A stretch of 64,000 bases of DNA from Marinobacterium sp. xm-d-530 (GCF_013283365.1 NZ_WBYM01000001.1:1-64000), one strand, 5' to 3'. Positions 33,058 through 42,487 are shown, counted from the first letter of the stretch. The notes: generated by a model from the sequence alone, not told the origin. A program made the numbers and translations.

Positions 33058-34539
33058 TTAAACGATCGAGCGAAACTCTTTCTCCCAAGCCTTCGTCTGC
33101 TTCTTGGACGGGCCACCGACGATGTCCAACGCATGACGCAAGCGAGCACGGCTCATATCCGGACCCAGAATCGACATTGAATCTACGACAGAGACAGACT
33201 GTGACGTACCTGCAATCGCGACAAACAGCGGGAATAGGAAGTCACGGATCTTGAACTCCATCGCATCACTCAAGCCTTTTAGGCTATTAAAGAGTGAGTC
33301 ACGATCCCATTCGCGCTGCTGATCAAGATGCCATACTGCAAATTGCAGAATACGACGAACATCTTCCTCTTGAAGCGACTTATGAGCAAAGCTCTCTAAG
33401 GTGATTGGCATCATGCCCGACAGGAAGAAACTCGCTAAAGGTGCCACATCAGAGAACTTCTCAACACGTGGTTGGATCAGTGGAATAATCTGCATCAGAT
33501 ACTCTGGATTAAGTGCCCACTTCTGGAACTCAGCGGCAAATGCAGCAGGATCCAACTCTTCACGAATCCATAGGCCGTTCAACCAGCTCAGCTTCTCCTG
33601 ATCGAAAACAGGACCACCGAGTGATACACGCTGGATATCGAAGTTTTCGAACATCTGATCACGAGTGAACTTCTCAGACTCGTCTGGCATCGACCAACCC
33701 ATACGGCCAAGGTAGTTCAACAACGCTTCTGGTAGGTAACCCATGCGTTTGTAGAACAGGATCGAAGTTGGGTTCTTGCGCTTGGAGAGCTTTGACTTAT
33801 CAGGGTTACGCAACAACGGCATGTGGCAAAGCTGAGGCATATCCCAGCCAAAGTACTGGTATAGCAACTTGTGCTTAGGCGCCGAGTTAATCCACTCCTC
33901 ACCACGAATCACGTGCGTGATCTCCATTAAGTGATCATCAACTACGTTCGCTAAATGATAGGTTGGCATGCCATCAGATTTCAGAAGAATCTGCGCGTCT
34001 ACTAAAGCCCAGTCAAGCTCAATGGTACCGCGAAGCATGTCATCAACTTCACACACACCGTCAACAGGCACCTTCATACGAACAACGAATGGCGCACCCG
34101 CAGCCTGACGTTTCTCAACCTCATCTGCAGGTAGAGCCAAATCACACTCTTTAAGCGCACGATTTATGCCCTGCTCTTTTAGAGATGCACGTAGCTGATC
34201 AAGCTCCTCTCCGGTACGGTAACAGATGAAGGCATTACCCTCTTCAACAAGACGCATCGCAAAGTCTTTGTAGGCATCTTTTCGCTCAGACTGACGGTAA
34301 GGACCGTGCGGACCACCCACATCTGGACCCTCATCCCATTCCAAACCTAACCAGCGCATAGAGTCGAGGATTGCCTGCTCAGACTCAGGCGTTGAACGAG
34401 TCTGATCGGTATCTTCGATTCGCAGAATAAATTGGCCGCCATGCTGGCGAGCAAAGGCAAGGTTAAACAGTGCGATGTAGGCAGTACCTACGTGTGGATC
34501 GCCTGTTGGAGATGGAGCAACACGTGTACGAACGGTCAT
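33058..34539 (-). CDS. gltX: Glutamyl-tRNA synthetase
   Basis: The 493-residue class I synthetase charges tRNA-Glu with glutamate. Visible: [16 protein letters not shown] with the HIGH-type motif HVGT (~residue 17), the [11 protein letters not shown] glutamate/tRNA region, and the KMSKS-type loop KLSKRKNPT (~255). Length is normal for bacterial GltX. It stands alone, with a terminator after it and about 70 bases to the upstream aldolase gene on the same strand. Confidence 0.96.
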   Translation of the reverse strand: MTVRTRVAPSPTGDPHVGTAYIALFNLAFARQHGGQFILRIEDTDQTRSTPESEQAILDSMRWLGLEWDEGPDVGGPHGPYRQSERKDAYKDFAMRLVEEGNAFICYRTGEELDQLRASLKEQGINRALKECDLALPADEVEKRQAAGAPFVVRMKVPVDGVCEVDDMLRGTIELDWALVDAQILLKSDGMPTYHLANVVDDHLMEITHVIRGEEWINSAPKHKLLYQYFGWDMPQLCHMPLLRNPDKSKLSKRKNPTSILFYKRMGYLPEALLNYLGRMGWSMPDESEKFTRDQMFENFDIQRVSLGGPVFDQEKLSWLNGLWIREELDPAAFAAEFQKWALNPEYLMQIIPLIQPRVEKFSDVAPLASFFLSGMMPITLESFAHKSLQEEDVRRILQFAVWHLDQQREWDRDSLFNSLKGLSDAMEFKIRDFLFPLFVAIAGTSQSVSVVDSMSILGPDMSRARLRHALDIVGGPSKKQTKAWEKEFRSIV

Positions 34540-34611
34540 AAACTTAATAGATCCGAAAATTAATAATGGCGTGAATTATAAAGAACTGTTGTCTGATCTT
34601 AAACCGACATT

Positions 34612-35253
34612 TCAGCTCTTCGCGGCCTCTTCAAACTGCGCGATGGCTGCTTCCGTCATCTCATCACTCAATAGATCATTCAGCAAGGCACCCGGAATCG
34701 TAAAGCAACGATGACCGAGCGTGACCAAATGCTCGAACTGATCGATCGAGCGCAGGCTTGCGACTAGGATCTTTGTATTCTGGCAGGCAGCGCGCAAGCC
34801 AGCTAAGATAACTTCCACATCACGATTCGACTCAGCCAATCGGGCATAATAAGGCGCAGCATAAGCAGCGCCTAGGCGTTCTGCTGCAGCTCCTAAATGG
34901 ACTGAGTAGACACCGGTAATGGTCGTACGCTCAGGCACGGCTAATTGGGTTGCCAGAGCGAAGCCTTTTTCATTGGCTGGGATTTTGACGAGGGTGTTAT
35001 CACTGATCGAAAGAATCTTCTCCGCCATTGCTTCCCAATCATCACCAAACACCTGTAGCTGAAGGTGGTTAAACCCTAGATCCATCGCTTGATCAAGCAG
35101 CGCTTTATAGGTGTCGATTGAGCAGTGCAGACCGGCTCTCTGAATAAGAAGTGGATTGGTCGTAACGGCCGAAAATAGGCCAGTTGGTGATACTCTCTTC
35201 CAATCTTTTACGTCAGCACTATCAAGCAACCATTCCATGAGGTTAAAATCCAC
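34612..35253 (-). CDS. Transaldolase-family protein (fructose-6-phosphate aldolase-like)
   Basis: The 213-residue TIM-barrel protein belongs to the short transaldolase/FSA family. The Schiff-base Lys is in NTLVKIPAN (~residue 84), and SAVTTNPLLI matches the N-terminal (V/A)TTNPS motif. It should catalyse aldol cleavage or transfer with sugar phosphates. It is divergent from a PfkB sugar kinase 58 bases away, which suggests a shared sugar pathway, and a full-length transaldolase lies 2 kb to the right. Substrate not determined. Confidence 0.8.
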   Translation of the reverse strand: MDFNLMEWLLDSADVKDWKRVSPTGLFSAVTTNPLLIQRAGLHCSIDTYKALLDQAMDLGFNHLQLQVFGDDWEAMAEKILSISDNTLVKIPANEKGFALATQLAVPERTTITGVYSVHLGAAAERLGAAYAAPYYARLAESNRDVEVILAGLRAACQNTKILVASLRSIDQFEHLVTLGHRCFTIPGALLNDLLSDEMTEAAIAQFEEAAKS

Positions 35254-35277
35254 TTATAAAACTAAAGTTTGACATTA

Positions 35278-35297
35278 TAGAGCGTTATAACGCTCTA
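35278..35297. promoter_or_regulatory. Perfect 20-bp palindrome in divergent promoter region
   Basis: TAGAGCGTTATAACGCTCTA is a perfect 20-bp palindrome located between the divergent aldolase-like and PfkB genes, just before the AAGGAG of the latter. A TTGACA box (35269-35274) lies immediately upstream. It is very likely an operator for a dimeric repressor controlling one or both genes. Confidence 0.65.
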
Positions 35298-35311
35298 CTT
35301 AAGGAGTTTTG

Positions 35312-36250
35312 ATGTTTTTGTGTTGCGGCGATGCCTTGTATGACGTTTTCCCTGGCGATTCTGCCTCTACTGGTCAGGTGACATTAAATGCGACGGTGGG
35401 TGGATCCCCCCTGAATGTCGCTATCGGCCTAGCACGCATGGGCAACCCTACCGGTTATTTAACCGCAAACTCCAACGATCCATTGGGTCAAAAATTGGCG
35501 GGGCACCTTGCTGCTAACGGCGTAGAGACTAAGTTCTTAGCCAGTAGCGATCTCAACACGTCACTGGCGATGATCGCTCTCAACGAAAATGGCCACCCTG
35601 CCTACTCTTTTTACATCGATGGTTGTGCAGATGTCTCTTTAACTCAAGAGCAGTGCCCAGATCCCTCTCTGTTTACAGCCATCTCGTTAGGCTCCTACAG
35701 CACGGTTGTTGAACCGGGTGCAAGCACACTGGAGTGGTTTGCCAGTGAGGCACGTAACGCGGGTGCGTTAATTGCTTATGACCCGAATGTACGCCCAAGC
35801 ATTCAACCAGACCCCGCTGTATGGCAGGCAAAGATTGATCGTTTAGGCAAAATCGCTCACGTAATGAAGATGTCCGATGAGGATATCGAGTTCTTATCAC
35901 CTGGCAGTTCCATCGAAGATTACGCTAAAGCGTGTTTGGCTTTAGGCCCACGCTGGGTGTTTGTTACTCAGGGTGGTGACGGAGCGCATGCTTTTGGAGC
36001 CAAAGGAGAGTACTTCCACTCACCGGCACCAAAGATTACCGTTAAAGATACCGTTGGGGCAGGTGATACCTTCCAGGCTGGATTAATTCACGAAATATTC
36101 CAACAAGGTGGCCCTGATAATCTGGATAACCTTGATGCGGCAAAACTGATAAAATTTGCAGCCCATGCTGCGGCAGTAACCTGTGAGCGAAATGGTGGTG
36201 ATTTGCCAATGCTTGCCGATATTTCAGCGCGTTTTGGTGATTTGAGTTAA
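35312..36250 (+). CDS. PfkB-family carbohydrate kinase (fructokinase-like)
   Basis: The ~312-residue kinase phosphorylates a sugar, probably fructose or a related ketose. PfkB signature 1 is GGSPLNVAIGLARMG (~residue 30), signature 2 is DTVGAGDTFQAGL (~248) with catalytic Asp in GAGDTF. AAGGAG lies 6 bases before the ATG at 35312. It is divergent from the FSA-like aldolase across a 20-bp palindromic site, which suggests co-control. Exact substrate cannot be read. Confidence 0.87.
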   Translation: MFLCCGDALYDVFPGDSASTGQVTLNATVGGSPLNVAIGLARMGNPTGYLTANSNDPLGQKLAGHLAANGVETKFLASSDLNTSLAMIALNENGHPAYSFYIDGCADVSLTQEQCPDPSLFTAISLGSYSTVVEPGASTLEWFASEARNAGALIAYDPNVRPSIQPDPAVWQAKIDRLGKIAHVMKMSDEDIEFLSPGSSIEDYAKACLALGPRWVFVTQGGDGAHAFGAKGEYFHSPAPKITVKDTVGAGDTFQAGLIHEIFQQGGPDNLDNLDAAKLIKFAAHAAAVTCERNGGDLPMLADISARFGDLS

Positions 36251-36254
36251 CCGA

Positions 36255-36325
36255 TGTTGGAGCGGTCTTGAAAAGGCCGCGATTCTTGCAAGTCTGATCG
36301 CCTCATCTTCGATAAGGCTCCAACA
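36255..36325 (+). repeat. REP-like palindrome, copy 1
   Basis: TGTTGGAGC...GCTCCAACA ends, inner hairpin GCGGTCTT/AAAGGCCGC and second hairpin GCCTCATCTTCGATAAGGC. About 71 bp. The same layout recurs at eight further places to 42.6 kb. Confidence 0.85.
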
Positions 36326-36381
36326 GATACAGTGTAATTAGAGAGTAGGGTCAGACCGAAGGTCAGACCTTGGTGTGTTTA

Positions 36382-37362
36382 ATGACTACAACAAGCTTCT
36401 CCCGCAAATTTTCAGTCGCTCCCATGATGGATTGGACGACGCGTGATTGTCGTTTCTTTCATCGCCTGATGTCTCGCCATACTTTGCTGTATACCGAAAT
36501 GGTGACGACGGGTGCACTGATTCATAACGACCCTGCTCGCTGGTTGGACTATAACGCCGAGGAACACCCGCTTGCACTGCAGCTTGGAGGTAGTAATCCT
36601 GAGGATCTCGCTAAGTGCACAAAGTTTGCCGAAGAGTGGGGTTACGATGAGGTGAACCTTAATGTGGGCTGCCCGTCGGATCGTGTCCAGAACAATATGA
36701 TCGGTGCCTGCTTAATGGCACACCCTCAATTAGTTAAAGAGTGTTTGGGCGAGATGCAGGCAGCGGTATCAATCCCAGTGACCGTTAAACACCGTTTAGG
36801 CATAGATGATCTCGACAGCTACGAGCTGCTAGAGCAGTTTGTTGAGACGGTTGCTGAAAGCGGTATCAACAGCTTCACCATCCACGCTCGTAAAGCCATT
36901 CTGGATGGCTTAAGCCCTAAACAGAACCGCGAAGTACCACCGCTTATCTACGACAATGTCTATAAGATCAAACAGCGGTTTCCAGAGTTAGAGGTTGTGA
37001 TCAACGGTGGCATCAAAACACTGGATGAGTGCGAAGAGCACCTGCAGCATGTAGATGGTGTGATGATTGGGCGTGAAGCTTACCAAAACCCCTACCCGCT
37101 TCTTAGCCAAGTAGACTCAAGACTCTTTGGTGAAACTGGCACACCGCTTGCTAGAACCGAAGTGGCAGAGCAGTTCATCCCTTACATTGAACGGGCCATG
37201 GCCAATGGCCATTCGCTCTATGGTGTGGTGAAACATTTGCTAGGACTATTTCATGGCGAGCGCGGTGGTAAGCAGTTTAGACGCCATCTCAGTGAAAACG
37301 GACATAAACGCGAAGCGGGTGTTGAAACCTTCCGCGAAGCTCTTAAATTTGTAACAGAGTAA
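36382..37362 (+). CDS. dusA: tRNA-dihydrouridine synthase A
   Basis: The ~326-residue FMN enzyme reduces U20/U20a in the tRNA D loop. Visible: KFSVAPMMDWTTRDCRFFHR start, catalytic Cys in NVGCPSDRV (~residue 95), and the C-terminal helical region FHGERGGKQFRRHLSENGHK, both typical of DusA. The ATG at 36382 gives the normal DusA N-terminus; a GTG four codons earlier is in frame. It is upstream of tal with 37 bases between, so the two may be co-transcribed. Confidence 0.93.
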   Translation: MTTTSFSRKFSVAPMMDWTTRDCRFFHRLMSRHTLLYTEMVTTGALIHNDPARWLDYNAEEHPLALQLGGSNPEDLAKCTKFAEEWGYDEVNLNVGCPSDRVQNNMIGACLMAHPQLVKECLGEMQAAVSIPVTVKHRLGIDDLDSYELLEQFVETVAESGINSFTIHARKAILDGLSPKQNREVPPLIYDNVYKIKQRFPELEVVINGGIKTLDECEEHLQHVDGVMIGREAYQNPYPLLSQVDSRLFGETGTPLARTEVAEQFIPYIERAMANGHSLYGVVKHLLGLFHGERGGKQFRRHLSENGHKREAGVETFREALKFVTE

Positions 37363-37399
37363 CGATACTCTAAGTCGATCAGCTACAAGGACGAGATAG

Positions 37400-38353
37400 A
37401 TGAATCAACTAGACCAACTTAAATCCATGACCACCGTCGTTGCCGACACTGGTGACATTGATGCTATTCGACAGTTCACGCCACAGGATGCGACCACCAA
37501 CCCCTCACTGCTTCTAAAAGCGAGTGAAGATCCTAAGTACGCTCACCTGCTAGAACAGTCGATCAACTGGGCTAAAGTACAGGGCGGAAGTGACAGTGAG
37601 CAGCTGGCTAACATGACCGACCACCTCGCAGTTTTGATTGGTAGTGAGATCACTAAAATTGTACCGGGCTACATCTCTACCGAGGTTGATGCACGCTTCT
37701 CTTTCGATACTCAAGCGACACTTAAAAAGGCCTACCGTCTGATTGAGCTTTATGAAGCGCAGGGCATTAGCAAAGACCGTGTGCTAATTAAGATTGCTTC
37801 AACTTGGGAAGGCATCCAAGCCGCTCGTGAACTCGAGAAGAACGGCATCCGTTGTAACCTGACGCTGTTATTCGGATTTGCTCAGGCACAGGCTTGTGCC
37901 GATGCTGGTGCTTACCTGATTTCACCTTTTGTCGGTCGTATTTTGGACTGGTACAAAAAGCAGACTCCTGACGCTGATTTCACTGGTGATAATGACCCTG
38001 GCGTGCAGTCAGTGACGCGTATCTACAACTACTACAAAGCGAATGGCTACGACACCGTTGTCATGGGCGCCAGCTTCCGTAATACCGGCGAGATCATCTC
38101 TTTAGCGGGTTGTGATCGTCTCACCATTGGTCCAAGCCTACTTGAAGAGCTAGCTGCTGCGACAGGTTCTATCGAACAGCGTCTCGTTGCAGCGAATGCT
38201 AGCAGCCAGGATGCCAAAGTGGGCCCAACCGAATCAGCGTTCCGTTGGGGCATGAACGAAGACGCTATGGCGACTGAAAAGCTGTCAGAGGGTATTCGTA
38301 ACTTCGCGATCGATCAGGTTAAGTTAGAGAAGCTGTTAGCTTCAAAGGCCTAA
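37400..38353 (+). CDS. tal: Transaldolase
   Basis: The 317-residue enzyme transfers dihydroxyacetone between sedoheptulose-7-P and glyceraldehyde-3-P in the pentose phosphate pathway. Visible: [13 protein letters not shown] (~residue 33), Schiff-base Lys in [13 protein letters not shown] (~132), and [15 protein letters not shown]. Length and motifs match TalA/TalB. ACAAGGACGAG precedes the start. Two REP-like palindromes follow its stop, the first two bases after it. Confidence 0.96.
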   Translation: MNQLDQLKSMTTVVADTGDIDAIRQFTPQDATTNPSLLLKASEDPKYAHLLEQSINWAKVQGGSDSEQLANMTDHLAVLIGSEITKIVPGYISTEVDARFSFDTQATLKKAYRLIELYEAQGISKDRVLIKIASTWEGIQAARELEKNGIRCNLTLLFGFAQAQACADAGAYLISPFVGRILDWYKKQTPDADFTGDNDPGVQSVTRIYNYYKANGYDTVVMGASFRNTGEIISLAGCDRLTIGPSLLEELAAATGSIEQRLVAANASSQDAKVGPTESAFRWGMNEDAMATEKLSEGIRNFAIDQVKLEKLLASKA

Positions 38354-38354
38354 C

Positions 38355-38426
38355 TGTTGGAGCGGTCTTAAAAAGGCCGCGATTCATTCCAAATCCAATC
38401 GCCTCATCTTCGATAAGGCTCCAACA
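38355..38426 (+). repeat. REP-like palindrome, copy 2
   Basis: Same orientation as copy 1; begins 2 bases after the tal stop codon and may act as its 3' stabiliser or terminator. Confidence 0.85.
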
Positions 38427-38429
38427 ACC

Positions 38430-38501
38430 TGTTGAAGCGGTCTTTCAAAGGCCGCGATTACCTTTAGTCCTAATCGCCTCATCTTCGATAAGGCTCCAAC
38501 A
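38430..38501 (+). repeat. REP-like palindrome, copy 3
   Basis: Tandem to copy 2 with a 3-base gap; begins TGTTGAAGCGG, one base different from the others. Confidence 0.85.
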
Positions 38502-38510
38502 GCTCTCCAA

Positions 38511-38540
38511 TGTTGGAGCGGTCTTTCAAAGGCCGCGATG
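38511..38540 (+). repeat. REP-like palindrome, copy 4 (left half only)
   Basis: TGTTGGAGCGGTCTTTCAAA then GGCCGCGATG; the right half is missing, abutting the ParE-type gene end. Confidence 0.75.
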
Positions 38541-38550
38541 ATATTTTAGG

Positions 38551-38844
38551 CTACTCTGAAATTGGCTTCATCAACCTCTCTGAGCGCCAAACTCTGACGA
38601 CTGTAATCCAATTTTCTGTGATTCGATAAACGACTCGATATGGAGGACGGATGAGCTCCCTCAGTGTATCGACTTGGAACTCAGGAACAACTCGCCCCAT
38701 TTTAGGGTTTTCTAACACCAACTCCATTGCGTGAATAAGATCACCCACTATCTCTTCGCCTCTCACCTCTAAACCTTCAGATTTGAAGTGTTCCAATATC
38801 TCTTTTAGATCCGTTCGAGCTGAGTAAGTGAATTTGATCTGCAC
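38551..38844 (-). CDS. ParE/RelE-family toxin
   Basis: The 97-residue protein fits the ParE/RelE fold: helical start (TYSARTDLKEILEHFKSEG), then ELIRPPYRVVYRITENWITVVRVWRSER, the typical strand pair with Arg residues. Family members block ribosomes (RelE) or gyrase (ParE); the pattern is closer to ParE-like 'type II toxin-antitoxin RelE/ParE'. Its start is 3 bases after the antitoxin stop, so the pair is one operon. It sits inside a REP-rich intergenic region between tal and pxpA. Confidence 0.85.
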   Translation of the reverse strand: MQIKFTYSARTDLKEILEHFKSEGLEVRGEEIVGDLIHAMELVLENPKMGRVVPEFQVDTLRELIRPPYRVVYRITENWITVVRVWRSERLMKPISE

Positions 38845-38847
38845 GAT

Positions 38848-39108
38848 TTAGATCCCGAGATCCGCTTTAAGCTCATCGAGGGTTAGAGTTTTCTCCTGCT
38901 TTTCTTCCAACAAACCTTTAGCGACGGCTTTAACAAACTCTAACTGATCACTCTGCTCTTCAAACTCAGCTAAGCTTTGAATAACAGCAACACCACGACC
39001 GCGACTGGTTAACAGAACAGGACGTTTGGCTGTTTGTGTATGTGTGACCACTTTTCCTGGATTAACCTTTAAATCCTTCAGCGGGACGATATCTTCTGAG
39101 AAACGCAT
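38848..39108 (-). CDS. Phd/YefM-family antitoxin
   Basis: The 86-residue protein has the Phd/YefM N-terminal DNA-binding fold (IVPLKDLKVNPGKVVTHTQT, then RPVLLTSRGRGVAVIQSLAEFE) and an acidic, flexible C-terminal tail that should wrap the toxin. It is first in the operon, before the ParE-type toxin, and by family rule represses its own promoter. A ribosome site AGGTTTCTTA lies before the ATG. Confidence 0.87.
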   Translation of the reverse strand: MRFSEDIVPLKDLKVNPGKVVTHTQTAKRPVLLTSRGRGVAVIQSLAEFEEQSDQLEFVKAVAKGLLEEKQEKTLTLDELKADLGI

Positions 39109-39251
39109 TAAGAAACCTTTTAGCTGGACCTGTTAATAGAACCTTTATACTAGACATTAGTTTTTGATTCTGCAATTCGTTAGAGGAAGCTCGCTAAAGC
39201 TGGGATCACTCTAGATCTAATCGCTGCATCTGCGATAAAACTAAAACCACC

Positions 39252-39327
39252 TGTTGGAGCGGTCTTATAAAGGCCGCGATTTATTTTATTAGATTTTCTA
39301 TCGCCTCATCTTCGATAAGGCTCCAAC
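39252..39327 (+). repeat. REP-like palindrome, copy 5
   Basis: Same orientation as copies 1-4, with a longer AT-rich spacer. A decayed relative (ATCGCTGCATCTGCGATAAA) is visible just upstream around 39222. Confidence 0.8.
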
Positions 39328-39373
39328 GTAGTCGTAGATAGACTCAAAAGTTGGGGGCGATTAAACTGAGTGC

Positions 39374-40096
39374 ATGAAATTAAATGCAGATTTAGGCGAA
39401 CGCGTTAACGGTAAACTGCTTGGCATGGATGCTGAGCTTATGCCGCTGCTTGATCAGGCTAATATCGCTTGCGGCGTGCATGCTGGCGATCTGAAGACCA
39501 TGCGCGACACCCTGCGACTCGCAAAAGAGTACGGCGTCGAAGTAGGCGCACACCCCTCCTACCCGGACCCTGAAAACTTTGGCCGCACCTCTATGACTCT
39601 GCCCAGGGAAGCGTTGATTGAGGTGATCACCCATCAGGTCGACACCCTCAGTCAGATAGCTGAAGAGGAGCAATACCCGATTCACTACGTGAAGCCACAC
39701 GGTGCACTCTACAACGACATGATGGCGGATAGTGAGCTGTTTGATACTGTTTTGGATGCTATCAATCGCTGCTCAAAACCACTCAAACTGATGCTATTAG
39801 CTAACGACAGACACCCAAAGTTTACGGCTTTGGCCGATCGTAAAAAGATTGAACTGATCTTTGAAGCCTTTGCCGATCGCGCTTACACCGACCAAGGGCA
39901 GTTGGTCTCCAGAGATCTAGCCCATGCGGTCCATGCAGCCTCTGAAGCGATTAACCAAGTGCGTCGATTAATTGATGATGGGGTTATCCTGTCAGAAAAC
40001 AGCCACCCGTTGATCTTTCCGGTCGAATCAATCTGTGTGCATGGTGATAATCCAGAGGCGCTCAAGGTTGTGCAACAGATTCGAGCGCTAATCTAA
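39374..40096 (+). CDS. pxpA: 5-oxoprolinase subunit A (LamB/YcsF family)
   Basis: The 240-residue protein starts MKLNADLGERVNGKLLGMD, the LamB/YcsF signature NADLGE. PxpABC hydrolyses 5-oxoproline (pyroglutamate) to glutamate with ATP. Other conserved pieces: IACGVHAGD and YVKPHGALYN. It is first in a three-gene operon; its TAA overlaps the next ATG (TAATGG). Confidence 0.93.
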   Translation: MKLNADLGERVNGKLLGMDAELMPLLDQANIACGVHAGDLKTMRDTLRLAKEYGVEVGAHPSYPDPENFGRTSMTLPREALIEVITHQVDTLSQIAEEEQYPIHYVKPHGALYNDMMADSELFDTVLDAINRCSKPLKLMLLANDRHPKFTALADRKKIELIFEAFADRAYTDQGQLVSRDLAHAVHAASEAINQVRRLIDDGVILSENSHPLIFPVESICVHGDNPEALKVVQQIRALI

Positions 40097-40818
40097 TGGC
40101 ACAGTGGCGATTCGAGACCGCCTCAGAGTGCGCCATCATGATCTACTTTGATGGTGAGCTGAGTGTTTCATTAAATGAGTCTGTTGGGCAGCTCAACTCA
40201 CTACTTATAGAGCGACTAGCGCCTATTCTTATCGATTTGGTTCCATCCTATAGCTCTATTTTGCTGAGCTATGATGTCTGTAAAATTAGTGAATCCGAGC
40301 TCAAACAGGCTCTAATCCTTCTGCAACAGGAGCCTTTAGAAGCCGGTCAATCGATCAACTCAACATTAGTCCACCTACCGGTCTGGTACTCTGAAGAGGT
40401 CGGTCAGGATCTAGAGCGTGTGGCACAACAGTCCCGCCTGGAAGTTGATCAGGTGATTAAGATCCACAGCGGTACTGACTACCGAGCCTTTGCACTAGGG
40501 TTTGCTCCTGGTTTTGCTTATCTAGGCGAAGTAGACCAACGCATCGCAACTCCAAGACTGGAAACGCCAAGAGTCTATGTACCTGCTGGGTCTGTTGCCA
40601 TCGCCGATCAACAGACGGCTGTCTACCCTGCTGCGTCACCGGGTGGCTGGAATATTATTGGTCAATGTCCGGTTGAGCTGTTTAATCCAACTCAAGCACC
40701 CTACTCTCTGATTCAGCCTGCCGATCGGGTTCGATTTGTCTCCGTCAATCAGGATACATTTGAGCGGATCAAACAGTGCCCAGAACACTGGTCTCTGTCG
40801 GAGGGCAGCTGTGTCTAG
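40096..40818 (+). CDS. pxpB: 5-oxoprolinase subunit B (KipI family)
   Basis: The 240-residue protein is the KipI-like subunit: FALGFAPGFAYLGEVD, TPRLETPRVYVPAGSVAIAD and GGWNIIGQCPVELF are the family blocks. It forms the ATP-binding complex with PxpC. Start overlaps the pxpA stop and its end overlaps the pxpC start by 8 bases, so the operon is translationally coupled. Confidence 0.93.
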   Translation: MAQWRFETASECAIMIYFDGELSVSLNESVGQLNSLLIERLAPILIDLVPSYSSILLSYDVCKISESELKQALILLQQEPLEAGQSINSTLVHLPVWYSEEVGQDLERVAQQSRLEVDQVIKIHSGTDYRAFALGFAPGFAYLGEVDQRIATPRLETPRVYVPAGSVAIADQQTAVYPAASPGGWNIIGQCPVELFNPTQAPYSLIQPADRVRFVSVNQDTFERIKQCPEHWSLSEGSCV

Positions 40819-41725
40819 CTGGACGATCACTAAGGTACTCGGTCAGGTTACCATTCAAGATAACGGACGAACCGGATTTGCTCATTTAGGGATAACCGAA
40901 TCAGGCGCGGCCGATAAGTGGGCGATGCGCTGCGCCAATGCTTTGGTGGGTAATGCGGAATCTGAACCTCTGTTAGAGATCACGCTGGGTGGTTTTGCGT
41001 TTACCAGTGGTTGTGAGGTCAGTCTGGCCGTCACCGGCGCAAAAGCACCCCTCTTTCTTAACGACATTCCAGTAGACCAGTATCAGACCATTGAACTGCA
41101 CAAAGGTGATCGGTTTGAAATCAAACCCGCGTCAGAGGGTGCTCGCCTCTATTTAGCGGCATCGGGTGGGTTTGATACAGAGAGACTCTTTGGCAGTGCC
41201 TCGACCTGCACCCGAGAGGGCTTGGGCAGTGAATTATCGGTTGGTGATGAGCTCACACTTTCAAAACCCACCATCACTGATTCGGTGGCTCTCTCAGTTG
41301 ATCAGATTCCACAGTTTAAACGCTCGATTCGATTGGGCTTAGTGAAAGGGTTACAGAGCCACCTTTATGACTGGCAGGCTTTTGATCGTTTTTTCCAAAC
41401 GCGTTTTGAAGTCTCTCCACTGGCAGATCGAATGGGTTACCGATTGATAGCCGATAACCCTATCAAGCCACCTGTAGGGGGTATTCGATCTGAGGGTATC
41501 AATCTAGGCGCCGTTCAAATACCGGCCGATGGCCACCCCATCATTATGCTCAATGATCACCAAACGATCGGGGGATATATGAAGATCGGCTCGATCTGCC
41601 GAGCCGATCTAGCACTTCTAGCCCAAGCCACACCTGGGACCGAAGTTTTCTTCTACCCGATCTCTGTAGAGCATGCACAGCATCGCCTTAGACATCAGCT
41701 AAAACGCGTTCCTAAGCTGGTTTAA
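40811..41725 (+). CDS. pxpC: 5-oxoprolinase subunit C (KipA family)
   Basis: The ~304-residue subunit belongs to the KipA/biotin-dependent carboxyltransferase-like family (DNGRTGFAHLGITESGAADK, then the C-terminal IMLNDHQTIGGYMKIG). The GTG at 40811 is chosen: GGAGG lies 7 bases upstream and the family N-terminus follows, while an upstream ATG in the frame would sit deep inside pxpB. It completes the PxpABC complex. Confidence 0.92.
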   Translation: MSSWTITKVLGQVTIQDNGRTGFAHLGITESGAADKWAMRCANALVGNAESEPLLEITLGGFAFTSGCEVSLAVTGAKAPLFLNDIPVDQYQTIELHKGDRFEIKPASEGARLYLAASGGFDTERLFGSASTCTREGLGSELSVGDELTLSKPTITDSVALSVDQIPQFKRSIRLGLVKGLQSHLYDWQAFDRFFQTRFEVSPLADRMGYRLIADNPIKPPVGGIRSEGINLGAVQIPADGHPIIMLNDHQTIGGYMKIGSICRADLALLAQATPGTEVFFYPISVEHAQHRLRHQLKRVPKLV

Positions 41726-41726
41726 C

Positions 41727-41802
41727 TGTTGGAGCCTTATCGCAGATGAGGCAATTGCACTTAAACCGAAAACTTCGCGGCCTATTCTAGACCGCTCCAA
41801 CA
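41727..41802 (-). repeat. REP-like palindrome, copy 6 (reverse orientation)
   Basis: Reads TGTTGGAGCCTTATCGCAGA first and the GCGGCC/GGTC hairpin last, i.e. inverted relative to copies 1-5. Begins right after the pxpC stop. Confidence 0.85.
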
Positions 41803-41819
41803 AGAAAACGGCTCGAGCT

Positions 41820-41893
41820 GTTGGAGCCTTATCGCAGATGAGGCGATTGGACTTAAACCTAGTGCTTCGCGGCCTTTGCAAGACCGCTCCAAC
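41820..41893 (-). repeat. REP-like palindrome, copy 7 (reverse orientation)
   Basis: Near-identical to copy 6 and directly upstream (plus strand) of the RAYT gene's 3' end. Confidence 0.85.
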
Positions 41894-41929
41894 GAGAAAG
41901 GCTAAGTGCTCCAACGAGGCGATTCATCT

Positions 41930-42373
41930 TCAAACCCACTTAGCATCCCAATGGCTATACTCTCGAACCGTTTTCACCAGCCCTGCTCTGACAGGGTTGT
42001 AGATTATATATCTAGCAATATCTTCGATGATTTCTTCACTGCGGATAGCATGATCATAGAAACCTTGCTGCCAAATATTTCCGTGGCTGAAACGAAGATA
42101 ATGCTTGCGTGATACGGATGTTTTAACTGATTGCATCAGTTTTCCCAAATCAATAGCGTCATGCCCCATCTGTAGTAACCAATGTATGTGATCTGGCATC
42201 ACGACGTAGGCTAACGTGGATATTGGTTGGCTATTGATAGCATAGACCGCTGATCGGGCTAACCGAAAATCGTTAAACACTGGACGTCGGTCTTTTGTTG
42301 TCGCGATTAGATGGTAGATCTGATTAGGGATTGAGGTTCGCCCTTTGCGAAGGGCTTTGGTACCCGGTTTCAT
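41930..42373 (-). CDS. REP-associated tyrosine transposase (RAYT)
   Basis: The 147-residue Y1-HUH single-strand transposase is of the REP-associated group. Visible: YHLIATTKDRRPVF start, the HUH motif in VVMPDHIHWLLQ (~residue 60), IWQQGFYDHAIRSEE, and the C-terminal YIIYNPVRAGLVK with the candidate catalytic Tyr. RAYTs cut and move REP palindromes. Copies of one palindrome family flank it on both sides (6, 7 left; 8, 9 right), the usual arrangement of a RAYT with its cognate REPs. Confidence 0.88.
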   Translation of the reverse strand: MKPGTKALRKGRTSIPNQIYHLIATTKDRRPVFNDFRLARSAVYAINSQPISTLAYVVMPDHIHWLLQMGHDAIDLGKLMQSVKTSVSRKHYLRFSHGNIWQQGFYDHAIRSEEIIEDIARYIIYNPVRAGLVKTVREYSHWDAKWV

Positions 42374-42441
42374 ACATTCATCCTTGACTGCTATGAAACG
42401 TTTAGCTTAGATGAAATTTCTGGGTTTGCTTGATTATTTTT

Positions 42442-42470
42442 ATCGCGGCCTATTCTAGACCGCTCCAACT
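42442..42470 (-). repeat. REP-like palindrome, copy 8 (half)
   Basis: Only the TCGCGGCCTATTCTAGACCG end and CTCCAAC remain, about 70 bases beyond the RAYT start. Confidence 0.7.
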
Positions 42471-42487
42471 AGGGAACGGGAGGAAAC

